A DNA stretch of 64,000 nt from Bacteroides congonensis (GTDB lineage: Bacteria > Bacteroidota > Bacteroidia > Bacteroidales > Bacteroidaceae), in assembly GCF_900130125.1 (NCBI RefSeq), contig NZ_FQXY01000010.1, positions 806,001 to 870,000 on the forward strand, read 5' to 3'. This document shows, piece after piece, positions 1 through 9,747 of this stretch (the first letter of the stretch is position 1; every line of letters starts with the position of its first letter). The notes beneath the pieces are model-generated. The model did no database searches, was not told the origin of the DNA, and worked only from the letters and a program-made list of their open reading frames with translations. Both the position numbers and the translations under genes were made by a program.

Positions 1-167
1 ACGGGCGCCACCTTTATTCTACGTACACTGAAAATATCCGGTTCGAAAACCGTTTCGGACGACGAGGGTCCCGACATCAACAGGAAGCCGATAATAACAA
101 TCGCCATTCCTATTGCGAGCAAGATAAAGTTCACTTTATCAAAGGCAAATTTCTGCTTGTCTGACAT
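1..167 (-). CDS. DUF3098-like small membrane protein (3' end cut by window edge)
   Basis: The reading frame starts with ATG at 167 on the minus strand and runs off the left edge, giving about 55 visible residues. It begins MSDKQKFAFDKVNFILLAIG and has one hydrophobic segment at about residues 14-32, followed by a polar stretch ending near RRIKVAPV. This matches my memory of the short DUF3098 membrane proteins that follow ftsX in Bacteroidetes, often just before uppP. It lies 20 bp downstream of ftsX on the same strand and is probably co-transcribed with it. Its function is unknown. Confidence 0.75.
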   Translation of the reverse strand, partial: MSDKQKFAFDKVNFILLAIGMAIVIIGFLLMSGPSSSETVFEPDIFSVRRIKVAP

Positions 168-187
168 AAGTTTTTTCTTCTTTTGAA

Positions 188-1069
188 TTAAATATAGTAT
201 AGGCTGTTCGCTTTCATTCTCAAGTACTTATTCATTGAGAAGTAGGCACATAGCCATGTTATTACAATTCCAAACACTAATACGCTTGCGCATACTATCA
301 ACATGACTTCGGGCGTGATAACCTGAAGCAGTTCCTGTTCATACGTCACCGCCCAATAGGCAGTCCCCATCAATATGGCATCGGCAATCATGGCTGCCAG
401 TATGCCGCTCCATACGTTCTTCCGAAGAAACGGCCCCCGTATAAAACTCCAACTCGCCCCCACCAATTTCATGGTATGGATGAGGAACCGTTTGGAATAG
501 ATGGCAAGTCTTATCGTATTGTTTATCAAGGCAAAAGAAATAAAAGTGAGCACCACCGCCAAAGCAAGCAGCACCAGGCTGATATTCCGTATATTATCAT
601 TCACGGCATCAATCAGCTCTTTCCTGTAAAGCACATCCTGTATATTGGAATTCTTCTTCACCAGTTTCTCTATTTTCGCAATGCTGTCGGAATTGGCATA
701 GTCGGAATGGAGCTTGATTTCGAGGGACGCAGTAAATGGATTATAACCCAGGAACTCCTCGGGATCGGTTCCCATCGCTTCCGTCTGCTCCTTCAGAGCC
801 TGTTTTTTAGAGATATATTCGGATTGCTTCACGAAAGGTTCCTGATTCAGCTTCTTCTGAAGTTTCAAAATATCGGCTTCCTTCATATCGTCACTGATAA
901 GAATGGAGAAACTGATATTCTCGCGGACATATACGGAAAGATTATGCGCCGTCAGCACGAAAAAGACAACCAGTCCGAGCAACAGCAACACCAGTGTCGT
1001 ACTGATACTCGACGTGATGAACTGCATGTCGAATACCGAACCTGACTTATATTTGTTTTTACTTCCCAT
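188..1069 (-). CDS. ftsX: Cell division protein FtsX (ABC-type permease)
   Basis: The protein has 293 residues, normal for FtsX. A cytoplasmic N-terminus is followed by a membrane segment at about 22-42, an extracytoplasmic domain at about 43-160 rich in charged residues, then three membrane segments (about 165-185, 220-240, 255-280). This is the FtsX topology. FtsX pairs with the ATPase FtsE to couple division to activation of cell-wall hydrolases in the cytoplasmic membrane; ftsE is not adjacent here, which is common in Bacteroidetes. The start lies 3 bp after the stop of the upstream methyltransferase gene, so the two are almost certainly one operon, with the DUF3098-like gene downstream. 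Confidence 0.92.
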   Translation of the reverse strand: MGSKNKYKSGSVFDMQFITSSISTTLVLLLLGLVVFFVLTAHNLSVYVRENISFSILISDDMKEADILKLQKKLNQEPFVKQSEYISKKQALKEQTEAMGTDPEEFLGYNPFTASLEIKLHSDYANSDSIAKIEKLVKKNSNIQDVLYRKELIDAVNDNIRNISLVLLALAVVLTFISFALINNTIRLAIYSKRFLIHTMKLVGASWSFIRGPFLRKNVWSGILAAMIADAILMGTAYWAVTYEQELLQVITPEVMLIVCASVLVFGIVITWLCAYFSMNKYLRMKANSLYYI

Positions 1070-1072
1070 GCG

Positions 1073-1972
1073 TTATCTCTTTTTCCGGAATACGTAAATC
1101 ATAGAACTGCTTCTCTCTTTCCGTCCCAAAGCGCTGAACCAGGCAAGCGTTCCGGCATACATTCCTTTCAGAAAGCTGCTCGAACTGCCACGGTGCTTCT
1201 CGCTCAACATGGATACGTAGAACGCATCGAACGGCATCGGATGGCGTGCCGCCATAATAAACCCGTGACGGGAAGCCAACTGCTGTATAGTGCCGGGTGT
1301 GAAATGCCAGAGATGGCGGGGAACGTCATAAGCCGCCCAATATTCTCCATAACGCTGCGCGTCATAAGAAGAACAGTTGGGCACAGCCACAATCAGCACA
1401 CCTTTTTCCGTCAGCAATTCACGAAGTATTTCCCACGTTTCGTTGAGGTGCTCCAAGTGCTCCATCACATGCCAAAGGGTGATAACATCAAAGCTGGCGG
1501 GAGCAAACTCCTTCAACGCCGATTCGGGTTTCACATCCAGGCCGAAATTCGTTTTCGCGAACTCACGTGCCTGCGGGCTCTTCTCCACCGCTTCCACTTT
1601 CCAGCCACGGCGCACCATCGTATGTGCGAAATAACCGGTTCCCGTACCTATATCGAGCAAACGCCCCGTCTTACGATGCGCCTCTCTTGCCACCAGGCGC
1701 GCTTTGCGGCCCAGCATATAGGAACGTACATAATGGTAAATGCGATTCATCGCGCCCTTGCGCGTATCCGTGTGGGAGATGTAGTCGGGAGTCTCATAAT
1801 ACTTGCCTATCTCTGCTTCTACGGGAACGCCTTGCGTGAATGTAAATCCGCAGTCCTCACACGAATACAGTTCAAACTGTTCGCCCGAAGCATAAAAATC
1901 CGTACAAGTCATGACGCGTTTCAAGTGCGTACTGCCACACACCGGACAAGCATTTATACTGAGTTTCTCCAT
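1073..1972 (-). CDS. Class I SAM-dependent methyltransferase with N-terminal zinc ribbon
   Basis: From ATG at 1972 the protein has 299 residues; an upstream in-frame TTG adds only three. Four cysteines in two pairs (CPVC at the N-terminus, CEDC about 30 residues later) form a probable zinc ribbon. A Rossmann methyltransferase follows, with the SAM motif LLDIGTGTGYFAHTM at about 107-121, an acidic strand-2 end, and the motif-IV region DVITLWHVMEHL. This arrangement is typical of the Methyltransf_23/13-type enzymes. The substrate cannot be told from sequence; many relatives modify sugars, lipids or quinone-like compounds. It heads the methyltransferase-ftsX-DUF3098 operon. A TAATTTTG promoter-like box lies a few bases upstream of the ATG. 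Confidence 0.85.
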   Translation of the reverse strand: MEKLSINACPVCGSTHLKRVMTCTDFYASGEQFELYSCEDCGFTFTQGVPVEAEIGKYYETPDYISHTDTRKGAMNRIYHYVRSYMLGRKARLVAREAHRKTGRLLDIGTGTGYFAHTMVRRGWKVEAVEKSPQAREFAKTNFGLDVKPESALKEFAPASFDVITLWHVMEHLEHLNETWEILRELLTEKGVLIVAVPNCSSYDAQRYGEYWAAYDVPRHLWHFTPGTIQQLASRHGFIMAARHPMPFDAFYVSMLSEKHRGSSSSFLKGMYAGTLAWFSALGRKERSSSMIYVFRKKR

Positions 1973-1982
1973 TAATTCCAAA

Positions 1983-1990
1983 CAAAATTA
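1983..1990 (-). promoter_or_regulatory. Candidate -7 box for the methyltransferase/ftsX operon
   Basis: TAATTTTG on the minus strand fits the Bacteroides -7 consensus TAnnTTTG. It sits only about 10 bases before the ATG at 1972, so a transcript from it would be almost leaderless. No clear -33 TTTG is seen at the right spacing. Confidence 0.35.
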
Positions 1991-2019
1991 AGTGTTGTCC
2001 CGAATCACAAGACAACACT
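1991..2019 (-). terminator. Hairpin downstream of the orphan SusC gene
   Basis: AGTGTTGTC and GACAACACT form a perfect 9-bp stem with an 11-base loop, followed on the minus strand by TAATTTTGTTT. It fits a weak intrinsic terminator for the SusC-like gene ending at 2094. It also directly abuts the -7 box of the next operon, so it could act as an operator instead. Confidence 0.45.
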
Positions 2020-2093
2020 ATACCCGAATTTGGTGCAAAGAAACAAATAAAAAGTGATGTAACAGGCTTTTGTTAAGGACTTTTAATAGAAGA

Positions 2094-4994
2094 TTAAAAA
2101 GTCAGGTTAACGGAAAAGCCCATATTCCTGCAACTGGGTTGACGGAAGAAGTCAATACCCTGATACCAGGTTCCGGTGCTTGCCGTAGATTCCGGATCAA
2201 ACGGAGCTTTATTGTACAACATAAGCAAGTTACGCCCCACTAACGCCACCCGCACGTCTTGTATCCACTTCACCCACCGGTTGACGGGAATATGATAGGC
2301 TATTGACATTTCGGCAAGGCGGATATTAGTGGCGTCATATGTATACACCATCCCTGTACGCGCTCCTCCCACCTTTTGGTAATAGTCCTTAGCCGGAATG
2401 TTCTCACCGCTCACCCAGACACCGCCATTATCCCGGGCTATAGCCGTAGCCTGAGATACGCCAAATTGATCCATAACCGCTTGAGTCATCGACAAACCTA
2501 CACCTCCGAAACGGGCATGAATCACAAAATCAACCTCCAAGCCTTTCCAGGAGAAGCTGTTCGCCAGCCCCATCGTATATTTAGGGTCGGCATTACCCGC
2601 ATAGATATAATCCCGGGCAGGAACAATATTCTGCGAAGCCTTATCCACAATGACATTTCCTTGCGCATCTCTCTGTAAATCGGTAACATATATATCACCA
2701 ATCGAGCCACCCTTTTTCAGCGGGATATACCAACTGCCGCCTTCGGCCATTTTAACTTCGTCCAACACCACATCTTCACCCGTTACCGAATTCTTCCGAA
2801 CTTCCCTAATCTGCTTGATTTCATTCTTATTGATGGAATAAGTCCAACGCCCGTTCCACTTCACCTGCCCGATATTCATATTTGTCCCCAAGCTGAGTTC
2901 AAAACCTTTATTATCAACTCTACATCCGGTATCCATTAAATAGAGATCTGTAGGAGAATCTGCAGAAGGATAAGGAACAGGAACATATCCCCCAAACGGC
3001 AGATCGGAAGTCGATGTCTTATACATTGTAAACGCCAAATTAATCTTATCATCAAGGAAACCTGCATTCAGCCCTATTTCGTGGGATTTCGTACGTTCAG
3101 GTTCAAGATTGTTATCAACCAATCTCGGCTCCAGACCTACCCTTTCCTTGTTCAGGAAAATATAATCGGTAAAACTATTGCCTGTTTCACTATAAGTATA
3201 ATTGAGTTTTAGAAATGAAAGAATCCTGTCGGGATTGGCGGACAGCCACCCGGTCGGCACCACAGACACTCCTGCCGAAGGATAGAAAACATCAGTAGAA
3301 GAGCGCGAATCATCGTCATCCCAGAACTTAAGCCACTCCATCCGTCCACCCAAGTCCAGAAACAGGCGATTTTTATATCCCAGTTGCGCAAGCATAAATA
3401 ACGAGGTAGTCCGGTCATGATAATCCCGCTGCAGATGCATGGAGTACGCCCCTTCCCTTTTACTTAATGCGGACAGTTCAAAAAGATTCAGCGTTCCCAA
3501 CTCTCCTCCACTGTTAGAATAATCAAACTTTGTATCACAGACCGAACTGCCTAAAGTAGCATCGATTGAGAAATCGCCCATCGCCTTGCGGGCATTGAGC
3601 AAGAATTCAGAATAAATCTGCGTATTTTTATTCTCATTCTCATAGTACGTGCCCAACCGGCCGGCAAATACAGTAGATGCATAGAGTTTTTGAGTCCCAA
3701 ACTCCTTATCCCGGTCATACTGGATCCGCCCTGACACATTGAGCCAGGAATTCAAATCAAACTTAGCCCCTATGCCGCCTATCAAGCGTTTCTTCTTCCG
3801 ATTATACATATTACGGTTTATTGTCCAATAGGGGTTCTGCATACCCAGTCCCATTTCTCCCAAAGGCCAATATTGTACATTGCCATCCAACTCCGGAACG
3901 TAAACCTCAAAAAGATCTTTATAACTATATTTATCGCTACTGCCCGGATAGACAGGGATTCGCTCCAGCAATACATCAGGAAGCAGATAAACCGGAACCA
4001 ACGGATTGCCATACATACCCTGTGACTGCATATTCTGTTCAGCAGTATGGATATATCTCAGGTTAACGTCAAGTTTCAGCCTGTTACGTAATAAAGAAGA
4101 GGTGTTGCGCAACGAAAAGTTATAACGGTCCACATCGTTATTGGGAATAATGCCGGCACCATTCATTGTGACAGCCGAAACACGGGTCTGATTATATTCA
4201 TTCCCGATAGAAAGGGCCAGAGAATTGTTGATAGCATGTCCGGTACGGAAAAAATCCGCAGGATCCCACGATTGGGGATGACTCAACTTCTCTCCCCATC
4301 GCCAGTCGTAAGTCTGCTGGAATTCAGGCATGACTAACGGTGAGCTGAAAGTTGTACTGTTTCCCACTTCCACCCTCAGCTTTCCGGCATGCGCCTTTTT
4401 CGTGTTAATCATCACCACACCACTAGCGGAACGGCTACCGTATAAAGTAGAAGCTGCCACAGTACTCAATACTGATATGTTTTCTATATCATCCGGACAG
4501 AAAGCTGCTATGCCATCGCCAGTCTGCCCGCTGCCCCAGTAGATATTATAAGGCTGTCTTGCCTCCAACCGTGGCAAAGGCACACCATCCAGAGTGAACA
4601 ACACATTATTTGATTTCAAGATGGAACGGTATCCACGTAGCACCATCCTCGCCGAACCTCCCACACCGGAAGCACCGGGGTTGATAGTTGCACCCGTCAA
4701 CCTTCCTATCAGGGAATTCACAAAATTAGCATCTTTGACTTTCATCAGTTCAGTGCCATCAATCTGCTGCGAGATGTACGATGACTTCAGCGTATCTTGC
4801 GAAAGATTCGTTTGACCAGTAGTAGAGCTTTGTGTAAGATGAGTCGGATTTTCCCTTTTATTCTCTGCATGAAGCATGGAAACAGGTAATGCAGTTGATA
4901 GCAATAAAGCTATTCCAATCTTTTTCGCTGTCGATACACACATAGTATGTAAATAGTAGCGGTTAGTCAAGTCTTTTACGTTGTGTTCTTTCAT
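2094..4994 (-). CDS. Orphan SusC/RagA-like TonB-dependent outer-membrane receptor
   Basis: The protein has 966 residues. A signal peptide lies at about 18-43 (the internal Met18 may be the true start). It is followed directly by a TonB plug domain at about 65-200 with SusC-family signatures (MVLRGYRSI, DGVPLPRL, ISVLSTVAASTLYGSRSASGVVMINTK) and a long beta-barrel ending in a C-terminal aromatic (FSVNLTF). It lacks the STN signalling domain and the carboxypeptidase-regulatory-like N-domain found in most SusC proteins, and no SusD partner lies on either side. SusC proteins import large ligands through the outer membrane using TonB energy; the ligand here is unknown. A good promoter box lies 36 bases upstream. 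It seems to be a single-gene unit. Confidence 0.85.
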   Translation of the reverse strand: MKEHNVKDLTNRYYLHTMCVSTAKKIGIALLLSTALPVSMLHAENKRENPTHLTQSSTTGQTNLSQDTLKSSYISQQIDGTELMKVKDANFVNSLIGRLTGATINPGASGVGGSARMVLRGYRSILKSNNVLFTLDGVPLPRLEARQPYNIYWGSGQTGDGIAAFCPDDIENISVLSTVAASTLYGSRSASGVVMINTKKAHAGKLRVEVGNSTTFSSPLVMPEFQQTYDWRWGEKLSHPQSWDPADFFRTGHAINNSLALSIGNEYNQTRVSAVTMNGAGIIPNNDVDRYNFSLRNTSSLLRNRLKLDVNLRYIHTAEQNMQSQGMYGNPLVPVYLLPDVLLERIPVYPGSSDKYSYKDLFEVYVPELDGNVQYWPLGEMGLGMQNPYWTINRNMYNRKKKRLIGGIGAKFDLNSWLNVSGRIQYDRDKEFGTQKLYASTVFAGRLGTYYENENKNTQIYSEFLLNARKAMGDFSIDATLGSSVCDTKFDYSNSGGELGTLNLFELSALSKREGAYSMHLQRDYHDRTTSLFMLAQLGYKNRLFLDLGGRMEWLKFWDDDDSRSSTDVFYPSAGVSVVPTGWLSANPDRILSFLKLNYTYSETGNSFTDYIFLNKERVGLEPRLVDNNLEPERTKSHEIGLNAGFLDDKINLAFTMYKTSTSDLPFGGYVPVPYPSADSPTDLYLMDTGCRVDNKGFELSLGTNMNIGQVKWNGRWTYSINKNEIKQIREVRKNSVTGEDVVLDEVKMAEGGSWYIPLKKGGSIGDIYVTDLQRDAQGNVIVDKASQNIVPARDYIYAGNADPKYTMGLANSFSWKGLEVDFVIHARFGGVGLSMTQAVMDQFGVSQATAIARDNGGVWVSGENIPAKDYYQKVGGARTGMVYTYDATNIRLAEMSIAYHIPVNRWVKWIQDVRVALVGRNLLMLYNKAPFDPESTASTGTWYQGIDFFRQPSCRNMGFSVNLTF

Positions 4995-5394
4995 AATATC
5001 TTATCAAAAGTGTTTCATTGTTCTATTCACAAAACTACTGAAATTATTTGTAAATATCCCATTTTCAGACAAGATATTTATATCTTTATACTTTAGGGAC
5101 TGCTACCTTTTATCTTCATATTGATTGGTATTATATTCTACATATACCTTCAGATAGAATACATCTAACGTGAACTCCTTTAGTTAAATCTTTAATCAAA
5201 TAACTATTGGTGTCACATTTAGAGAGTATAAAACGCCCTTAATATAAATTGACTATGCCTTCAATCAATTTATATCAGGTTTATATCAAGGTAAGACAAG
5301 TTCAAAATAAAAGATATTCAATTTTCTTTTATAATTTAAACTATACTATCATCTCTATCGTAGGATATGCGAGTCCGAAATTATCCCGAGCTTA
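4995..5394. other. AT-rich intergenic gap between the lipoprotein and SusC-like genes
   Basis: This 400-bp gap separates two minus-strand genes. It contains the SusC-like promoter at its left end. I see no convincing gene; short open frames here lack family features. It also marks where the lower-GC toxin block begins. Confidence 0.5.
5030..5037 (-). promoter_or_regulatory. -7 box of the orphan SusC-like gene
   Basis: TAGTTTTG on the minus strand matches TAnnTTTG. The predicted 5' leader to the ATG at 4994 would be about 30 bases. No strong -33 element was seen. Confidence 0.45.
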
Positions 5395-6576
5395 CTATGA
5401 TTGCGAATGTTTATCCCTCCGTTTTCTATATACTCTCTCTGCATTTCTTTCAAAATTTTCTTCTGCTTCATTCCAAATTCTTTCTTTTTCCGCATCCTCC
5501 GTAGCCTCCCATTTATCATCCCAAAATCTAGAATTTATTATCCCCATGTCATTTTTGTCATATATGCCATGATTCAATATTCGCAAAGCAACCCCATAAC
5601 CATACCTGGCGCTAAGCTTAAACCCGTAATTATCTACATCACAAAACATTATTTTCCTTTTCACATTCTCTCCGCCTATATCCAAAAGACAATAAGTGGA
5701 ATTACAGAATAAATTATAGAGATATCTCCAACAGTCTTTTTCTGAAGCTATATTTTTAAAGAAACATTCTTGATTAGGAAGGGTTTTATATTTGGTTATT
5801 TTATATTCATCTGGTCCTAAAATAATAGGCAAAGAGTCTAAAAGCGATAAATAAAGGCTATCGTGATTATTTACAACGGCATAATGCTTCATGGATTCCA
5901 ATGGTATACAGATGGTAGAATCAGTATTGTTCTTCAAATACATTTCCCCAATGATCTCTTTAATCAATGTACTCTTTGATATTTCATCCCAAAATATTTT
6001 TTGTTTTATGCTATCGGCATTATAATATGAAGAGAAATTATCTAGCTCGACATCATGAGAAATGATTCCCATCTGTACTGGTTCCTCTTTCACATATCCT
6101 GAAAAATAAGGCCATAATTCTTTTATATTAAAATATGTAACCCAACCCGGCTCAAGCAACGAAATTTCTATCAATTTCTTCTTCTCGCCACATTTGGAAA
6201 CCACCAATATCCACGATTCCCCTCCTCCGCCTTCACGAGAAAGATTACCGGAGTAACCTGTCTGTTCTATCATTTCTTCTGCAGACATTGGGAATTCGTC
6301 CAATTCTATAAAACAAAGGTATCTGTCCTTATATTGAACGATTTTTGATGGATAATCAAATCCCCATGCCGGACAATCTGATGCTTGAATTTGATAAATA
6401 TGATTGGAATCATTTATTGCCAGCTCATATAATATCACATACTTATTGACTATCAGTCCACTGTCTACCAACAGACTTGCTTGTTTTTTTACTGTCTGCT
6501 GAACCTTATCAAAGGTAGGCTGCATACAGCCTACCATAACAAATAAAAATATTAGATAAAAAAACGTATTCCTCAT
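5395..6576 (-). CDS. Unrecognised lipoprotein, candidate immunity protein of the Rhs-JAB toxin
   Basis: The protein has 393 residues. The N-terminus is a lipoprotein signal: a hydrophobic run and lipobox MVGC at about 14-17, so it should be anchored to a membrane facing the periplasm or surface. I do not recognise any family. The mature part is rich in aromatic and acidic residues, and the C-terminus ends in a charged, probably helical tail (EKERIWNEAEENFERN followed by basic residues). Its ATG shares a base with the TAA stop of the upstream Rhs-JAB gene (TAATG), so translation is probably coupled. In polymorphic toxin systems the gene immediately after the toxin is usually the immunity gene; that role is inferred only from position. 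Base composition is as AT-rich as the toxin tail. Confidence 0.7.
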   Translation of the reverse strand: MRNTFFYLIFLFVMVGCMQPTFDKVQQTVKKQASLLVDSGLIVNKYVILYELAINDSNHIYQIQASDCPAWGFDYPSKIVQYKDRYLCFIELDEFPMSAEEMIEQTGYSGNLSREGGGGESWILVVSKCGEKKKLIEISLLEPGWVTYFNIKELWPYFSGYVKEEPVQMGIISHDVELDNFSSYYNADSIKQKIFWDEISKSTLIKEIIGEMYLKNNTDSTICIPLESMKHYAVVNNHDSLYLSLLDSLPIILGPDEYKITKYKTLPNQECFFKNIASEKDCWRYLYNLFCNSTYCLLDIGGENVKRKIMFCDVDNYGFKLSARYGYGVALRILNHGIYDKNDMGIINSRFWDDKWEATEDAEKERIWNEAEENFERNAERVYRKRRDKHSQS

Positions 6577-9500
6577 TACTTCATAAATTTATCATTTAAC
6601 CTTTCCAACATCTCTTTACTCGTACTTATTATAAACACCTCATCTTCAATACGAGATCTTTTTTTATCATAAAACAAAAGTTCCTGTTCAGCTTTATAAT
6701 AAATAGCACCGGTATTAATTCTCAAATTCCTCATGTCTGTATCAGAAGCTTCCTTATTGTACGGATGTGAATGAAGATCCACAACTTTATCACCTTTAAC
6801 TCCCAACCTATTCTGCACGTCTGAAAAGACGCTGCTTTCTCTGCCGGAAGTACCCACAATGGCAGTTTTACTCCCCTGGTCATCATATACATCCAATTTC
6901 CACTCTACACCTGTATTGTCTGCACCAAATTTAAAGACAGCCACCGCATCATCAAGATTCGCTGTTGAATTGTAATATTCTATACCAGCATTCTTGTTCG
7001 ACTTTTGTACAGCATACATTTCCGGAAGTAAACTCTTGTCGTTTACAACAATTGAGATTTCCTTATTTTTAGAATAAATCAGCCTATCATATGAAAAGTT
7101 GTTTGTTGAAGTTCTAAAAAGTTGCCCCTTATTATTTATTGTATAATCATCCTTACCATTCGGATCTACCCTCAACACCGGATTATTCTTACAATAAGCA
7201 TAAGGACTCCAAGTGTAATATTTCTCACAGGATGGGTCTACTCCATTCCATCTACCCAACACCACATCATAATGTCTCGCCCCATAATCATACCAATCCA
7301 GCCCGCCTTTTCCGTCAAGCTCCTTGCCGTTATACTTGTAAGGCTGAACATCACCGTATGAAGCCATCAATCCACCGAACGGATAATAATCATTCACTTC
7401 CTCTATATTTCCATCTTCGTCAACAATCATACGGTTGTTTCCCTGATGGTCTTGGATAAAGTAATGATATCTATTATCATTCAAGGAGACATAACCTGCT
7501 TCCGTCAACAATCGAACCAGAACACCATTTTCATAGACCACATTGCCGCAGTAGCCTGTAACGGTCGTATCGTTTTCTATTACATGCGTAGTACGTAATT
7601 TCGTCCCGTTCGCATCATACAAGTAAGCAACACTATTACCATTCTCAAACTCAACCCGGCATGGCAAATTTAAACAATTATATTGGATATCAATGATCTT
7701 CTTATTTAAATCTTTCGCTAAATTACCGTTGGCATCGTAAACGTATTCCGTAAACGAGTGGGCTCCGTCATTAAATTCCATTCCGGAGGATGCAGCGGAA
7801 AGGATAACGTTGTCGGATACCGATTGTAACTGATTGCCGTCATAGACAAGATTCAGATTATCTACCAAACCATAACTATCTGTAGAAGTCCGACCGCAAC
7901 GTAACAGGCCGAGAATATTCCCATTCCTGTCGTAATCTGTCACCTGTTCGTTAAAGCGGTTCGGATTGTCAGACAATGACGGTCCTTCACCATAAACGGC
8001 GTTCTTCAATCGAGAAAGTCCATCATACGTAAGCGTATACCCTTTGGTTATCAGAGAATCCGTACTCCATGTCATGCTGCTGATATTTCCATTGTAACAA
8101 GGATTGCCAATGCCATCCGTATAATGCAACGACTGTGAAAAATGAGTACCATTAACACCGGTAAGCCAGTCACGAATATTGTAAGTGTAATGATTTGAAT
8201 ACATACCGTTATGAAATAACTTCTCTGACAAACGTCCTAAATCATCGTAATGTTGTTCACTCATTACAATAGGAGTTCTGTCATCAATCTGATATTCAAC
8301 CTTATCAAGGCGCTCTTCATAACCATAGGTATAACTATATTGCTCTGTATGTACCGCATTGCCGTGCAAGTGCTCTATTCGTACATGCAAAGGCTTTCCT
8401 GTATACGTATAATCAGTATGAATCAGATCATATTTCCCCCAATTATTAGTTACCTGAGACACAACACGTCCACGCAAATCATAATACAAAGCCTTGTAAA
8501 CGAAAGAATCTACATCACTTCCTAATACACGGCTTACCGTTCCTGTCAAATATCCCTTAGCATTTATGGTCGCCGCAGGAAAATGAGAGGCTGAAAAACC
8601 TGAACGAGCTAAGAATTCATAACCATCGTAATAATTAGCAATATGTACTTCAGGCGAATTGAGTTCAATATTTGCTGTATACCCACTATGATCTATACCT
8701 TCCTCTCCATCCCAAACACAGGTTACGAGTGTAGAGACAATATCACCAAGTTGACCATTCGAACATACACCTTTTAATACCATTCGCTGAAAAACATCAT
8801 AGAGATAAAAAGTCCATTTGGGAATAGCCTGTGAGCGCTGATTTCCATCCTGTGAAAAGATAAGTTTGTCAGACATGTCATAAATAAAATATTCCCATTC
8901 ACATCCAGGAAGCTTCTTTGCAATACAACGGTTACGAGCATCGTATTTATAAAGAAATGCATACTTTTGTATAATTTCATTAGATTCATCCAATACCGAA
9001 TCTTCCACCAAAACATCAGTAGCCATAGGAGGAAGCACAGAACGCAAATTGCCATAACTATCATAAACAAAGTAGGTATCAAAAGCCTCTTCGTTATCTA
9101 ACTGCCTTGTCATTATTACACGGTCTCGCTTATCTCTAAACTCATACTGCAACTTGCCATCCTCATCTTCCGATTCCGTAACTAATAGCTCGCCATTAGA
9201 ATATAATTGCCCAATATTTAATAGAATTAATTGGCGATCTTCTGTTGTAGTAATTGTCCGACATGGATAATCACTATTATTCGTCAGATATCTCGTCTTT
9301 TGAACCTTATCATTATTATGCCATTGAGCTCCGGCACCTATGTTTTTTACAGAGCGACAAAGAGGAGAATTCTCATAGGTAGTAAGCGAATAAGGTATCT
9401 CATCAGTTCCATAGTAATTCTTATATGCCGTTTTCAGCAAACTAGTAGGATAAATATTACCAAAGTTATAATTAACAATCACCGGCTTCCATGCTTTTTC

Positions 9501-9743
9501 CAATTGACTTCTACAATCATATTCATAATAAGTTATACGATCTTGATTAAACGGACCTACGTTTTGTTGAACATCTTCCCATAATCTCCCCCAATCATCA
9601 TAATAGGAAGTATTAATAAGCCCCGTACCATCCTCTGAGGTTGCACTAGTTGTTCTCAAATAATTAAAATCAGATTGTGCATAACTTTGCATTGTAGGGT
9701 ATAGCAACCCCATAAAAATAAATAGTATATATAGTTGTTTCAT
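6576..9743 (-). CDS. Secreted Rhs-repeat polymorphic toxin with C-terminal JAB/JAMM peptidase domain
   Basis: I chose the ATG at 9743 (1055 residues) because it starts a signal peptide (MKQLYILFIFMGLLYPTMQS, cleavage near SYAQ) and lies 4 bases after the upstream stop; an ATG 30 bases earlier would overlap that gene. An N-terminal DUF6443-like region (NYLRTTS...YYDDWGR) is followed by many YD/Rhs repeats (YDANGN, YDGLSRL, YLYDANGTKL). The Rhs-associated core runs up to about residue 866 (HQGNNRMIVDEDGN, YYPFGG, YNGKELD, DYGARHYD, RVDPNGKD). The last ~189 residues are variable-type tail with the JAMM-like signature H991-S-H993-P, six residues, S1000, D1003, and an upstream Glu, likely a metal-dependent peptidase or deubiquitinase-fold toxin (Toxin-JAB family, from memory). 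The cellular target is unknown. Confidence 0.85.
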   Translation of the reverse strand: MKQLYILFIFMGLLYPTMQSYAQSDFNYLRTTSATSEDGTGLINTSYYDDWGRLWEDVQQNVGPFNQDRITYYEYDCRSQLEKAWKPVIVNYNFGNIYPTSLLKTAYKNYYGTDEIPYSLTTYENSPLCRSVKNIGAGAQWHNNDKVQKTRYLTNNSDYPCRTITTTEDRQLILLNIGQLYSNGELLVTESEDEDGKLQYEFRDKRDRVIMTRQLDNEEAFDTYFVYDSYGNLRSVLPPMATDVLVEDSVLDESNEIIQKYAFLYKYDARNRCIAKKLPGCEWEYFIYDMSDKLIFSQDGNQRSQAIPKWTFYLYDVFQRMVLKGVCSNGQLGDIVSTLVTCVWDGEEGIDHSGYTANIELNSPEVHIANYYDGYEFLARSGFSASHFPAATINAKGYLTGTVSRVLGSDVDSFVYKALYYDLRGRVVSQVTNNWGKYDLIHTDYTYTGKPLHVRIEHLHGNAVHTEQYSYTYGYEERLDKVEYQIDDRTPIVMSEQHYDDLGRLSEKLFHNGMYSNHYTYNIRDWLTGVNGTHFSQSLHYTDGIGNPCYNGNISSMTWSTDSLITKGYTLTYDGLSRLKNAVYGEGPSLSDNPNRFNEQVTDYDRNGNILGLLRCGRTSTDSYGLVDNLNLVYDGNQLQSVSDNVILSAASSGMEFNDGAHSFTEYVYDANGNLAKDLNKKIIDIQYNCLNLPCRVEFENGNSVAYLYDANGTKLRTTHVIENDTTVTGYCGNVVYENGVLVRLLTEAGYVSLNDNRYHYFIQDHQGNNRMIVDEDGNIEEVNDYYPFGGLMASYGDVQPYKYNGKELDGKGGLDWYDYGARHYDVVLGRWNGVDPSCEKYYTWSPYAYCKNNPVLRVDPNGKDDYTINNKGQLFRTSTNNFSYDRLIYSKNKEISIVVNDKSLLPEMYAVQKSNKNAGIEYYNSTANLDDAVAVFKFGADNTGVEWKLDVYDDQGSKTAIVGTSGRESSVFSDVQNRLGVKGDKVVDLHSHPYNKEASDTDMRNLRINTGAIYYKAEQELLFYDKKRSRIEDEVFIISTSKEMLERLNDKFMK

Positions 9744-9747
9744 GATT

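Noticed and set aside
5249..5572. Plus-strand frame opposite the lipoprotein gene end
   Set aside because: Overlaps antisense the tail of the lipoprotein gene, is low in complexity and has no plausible start context.
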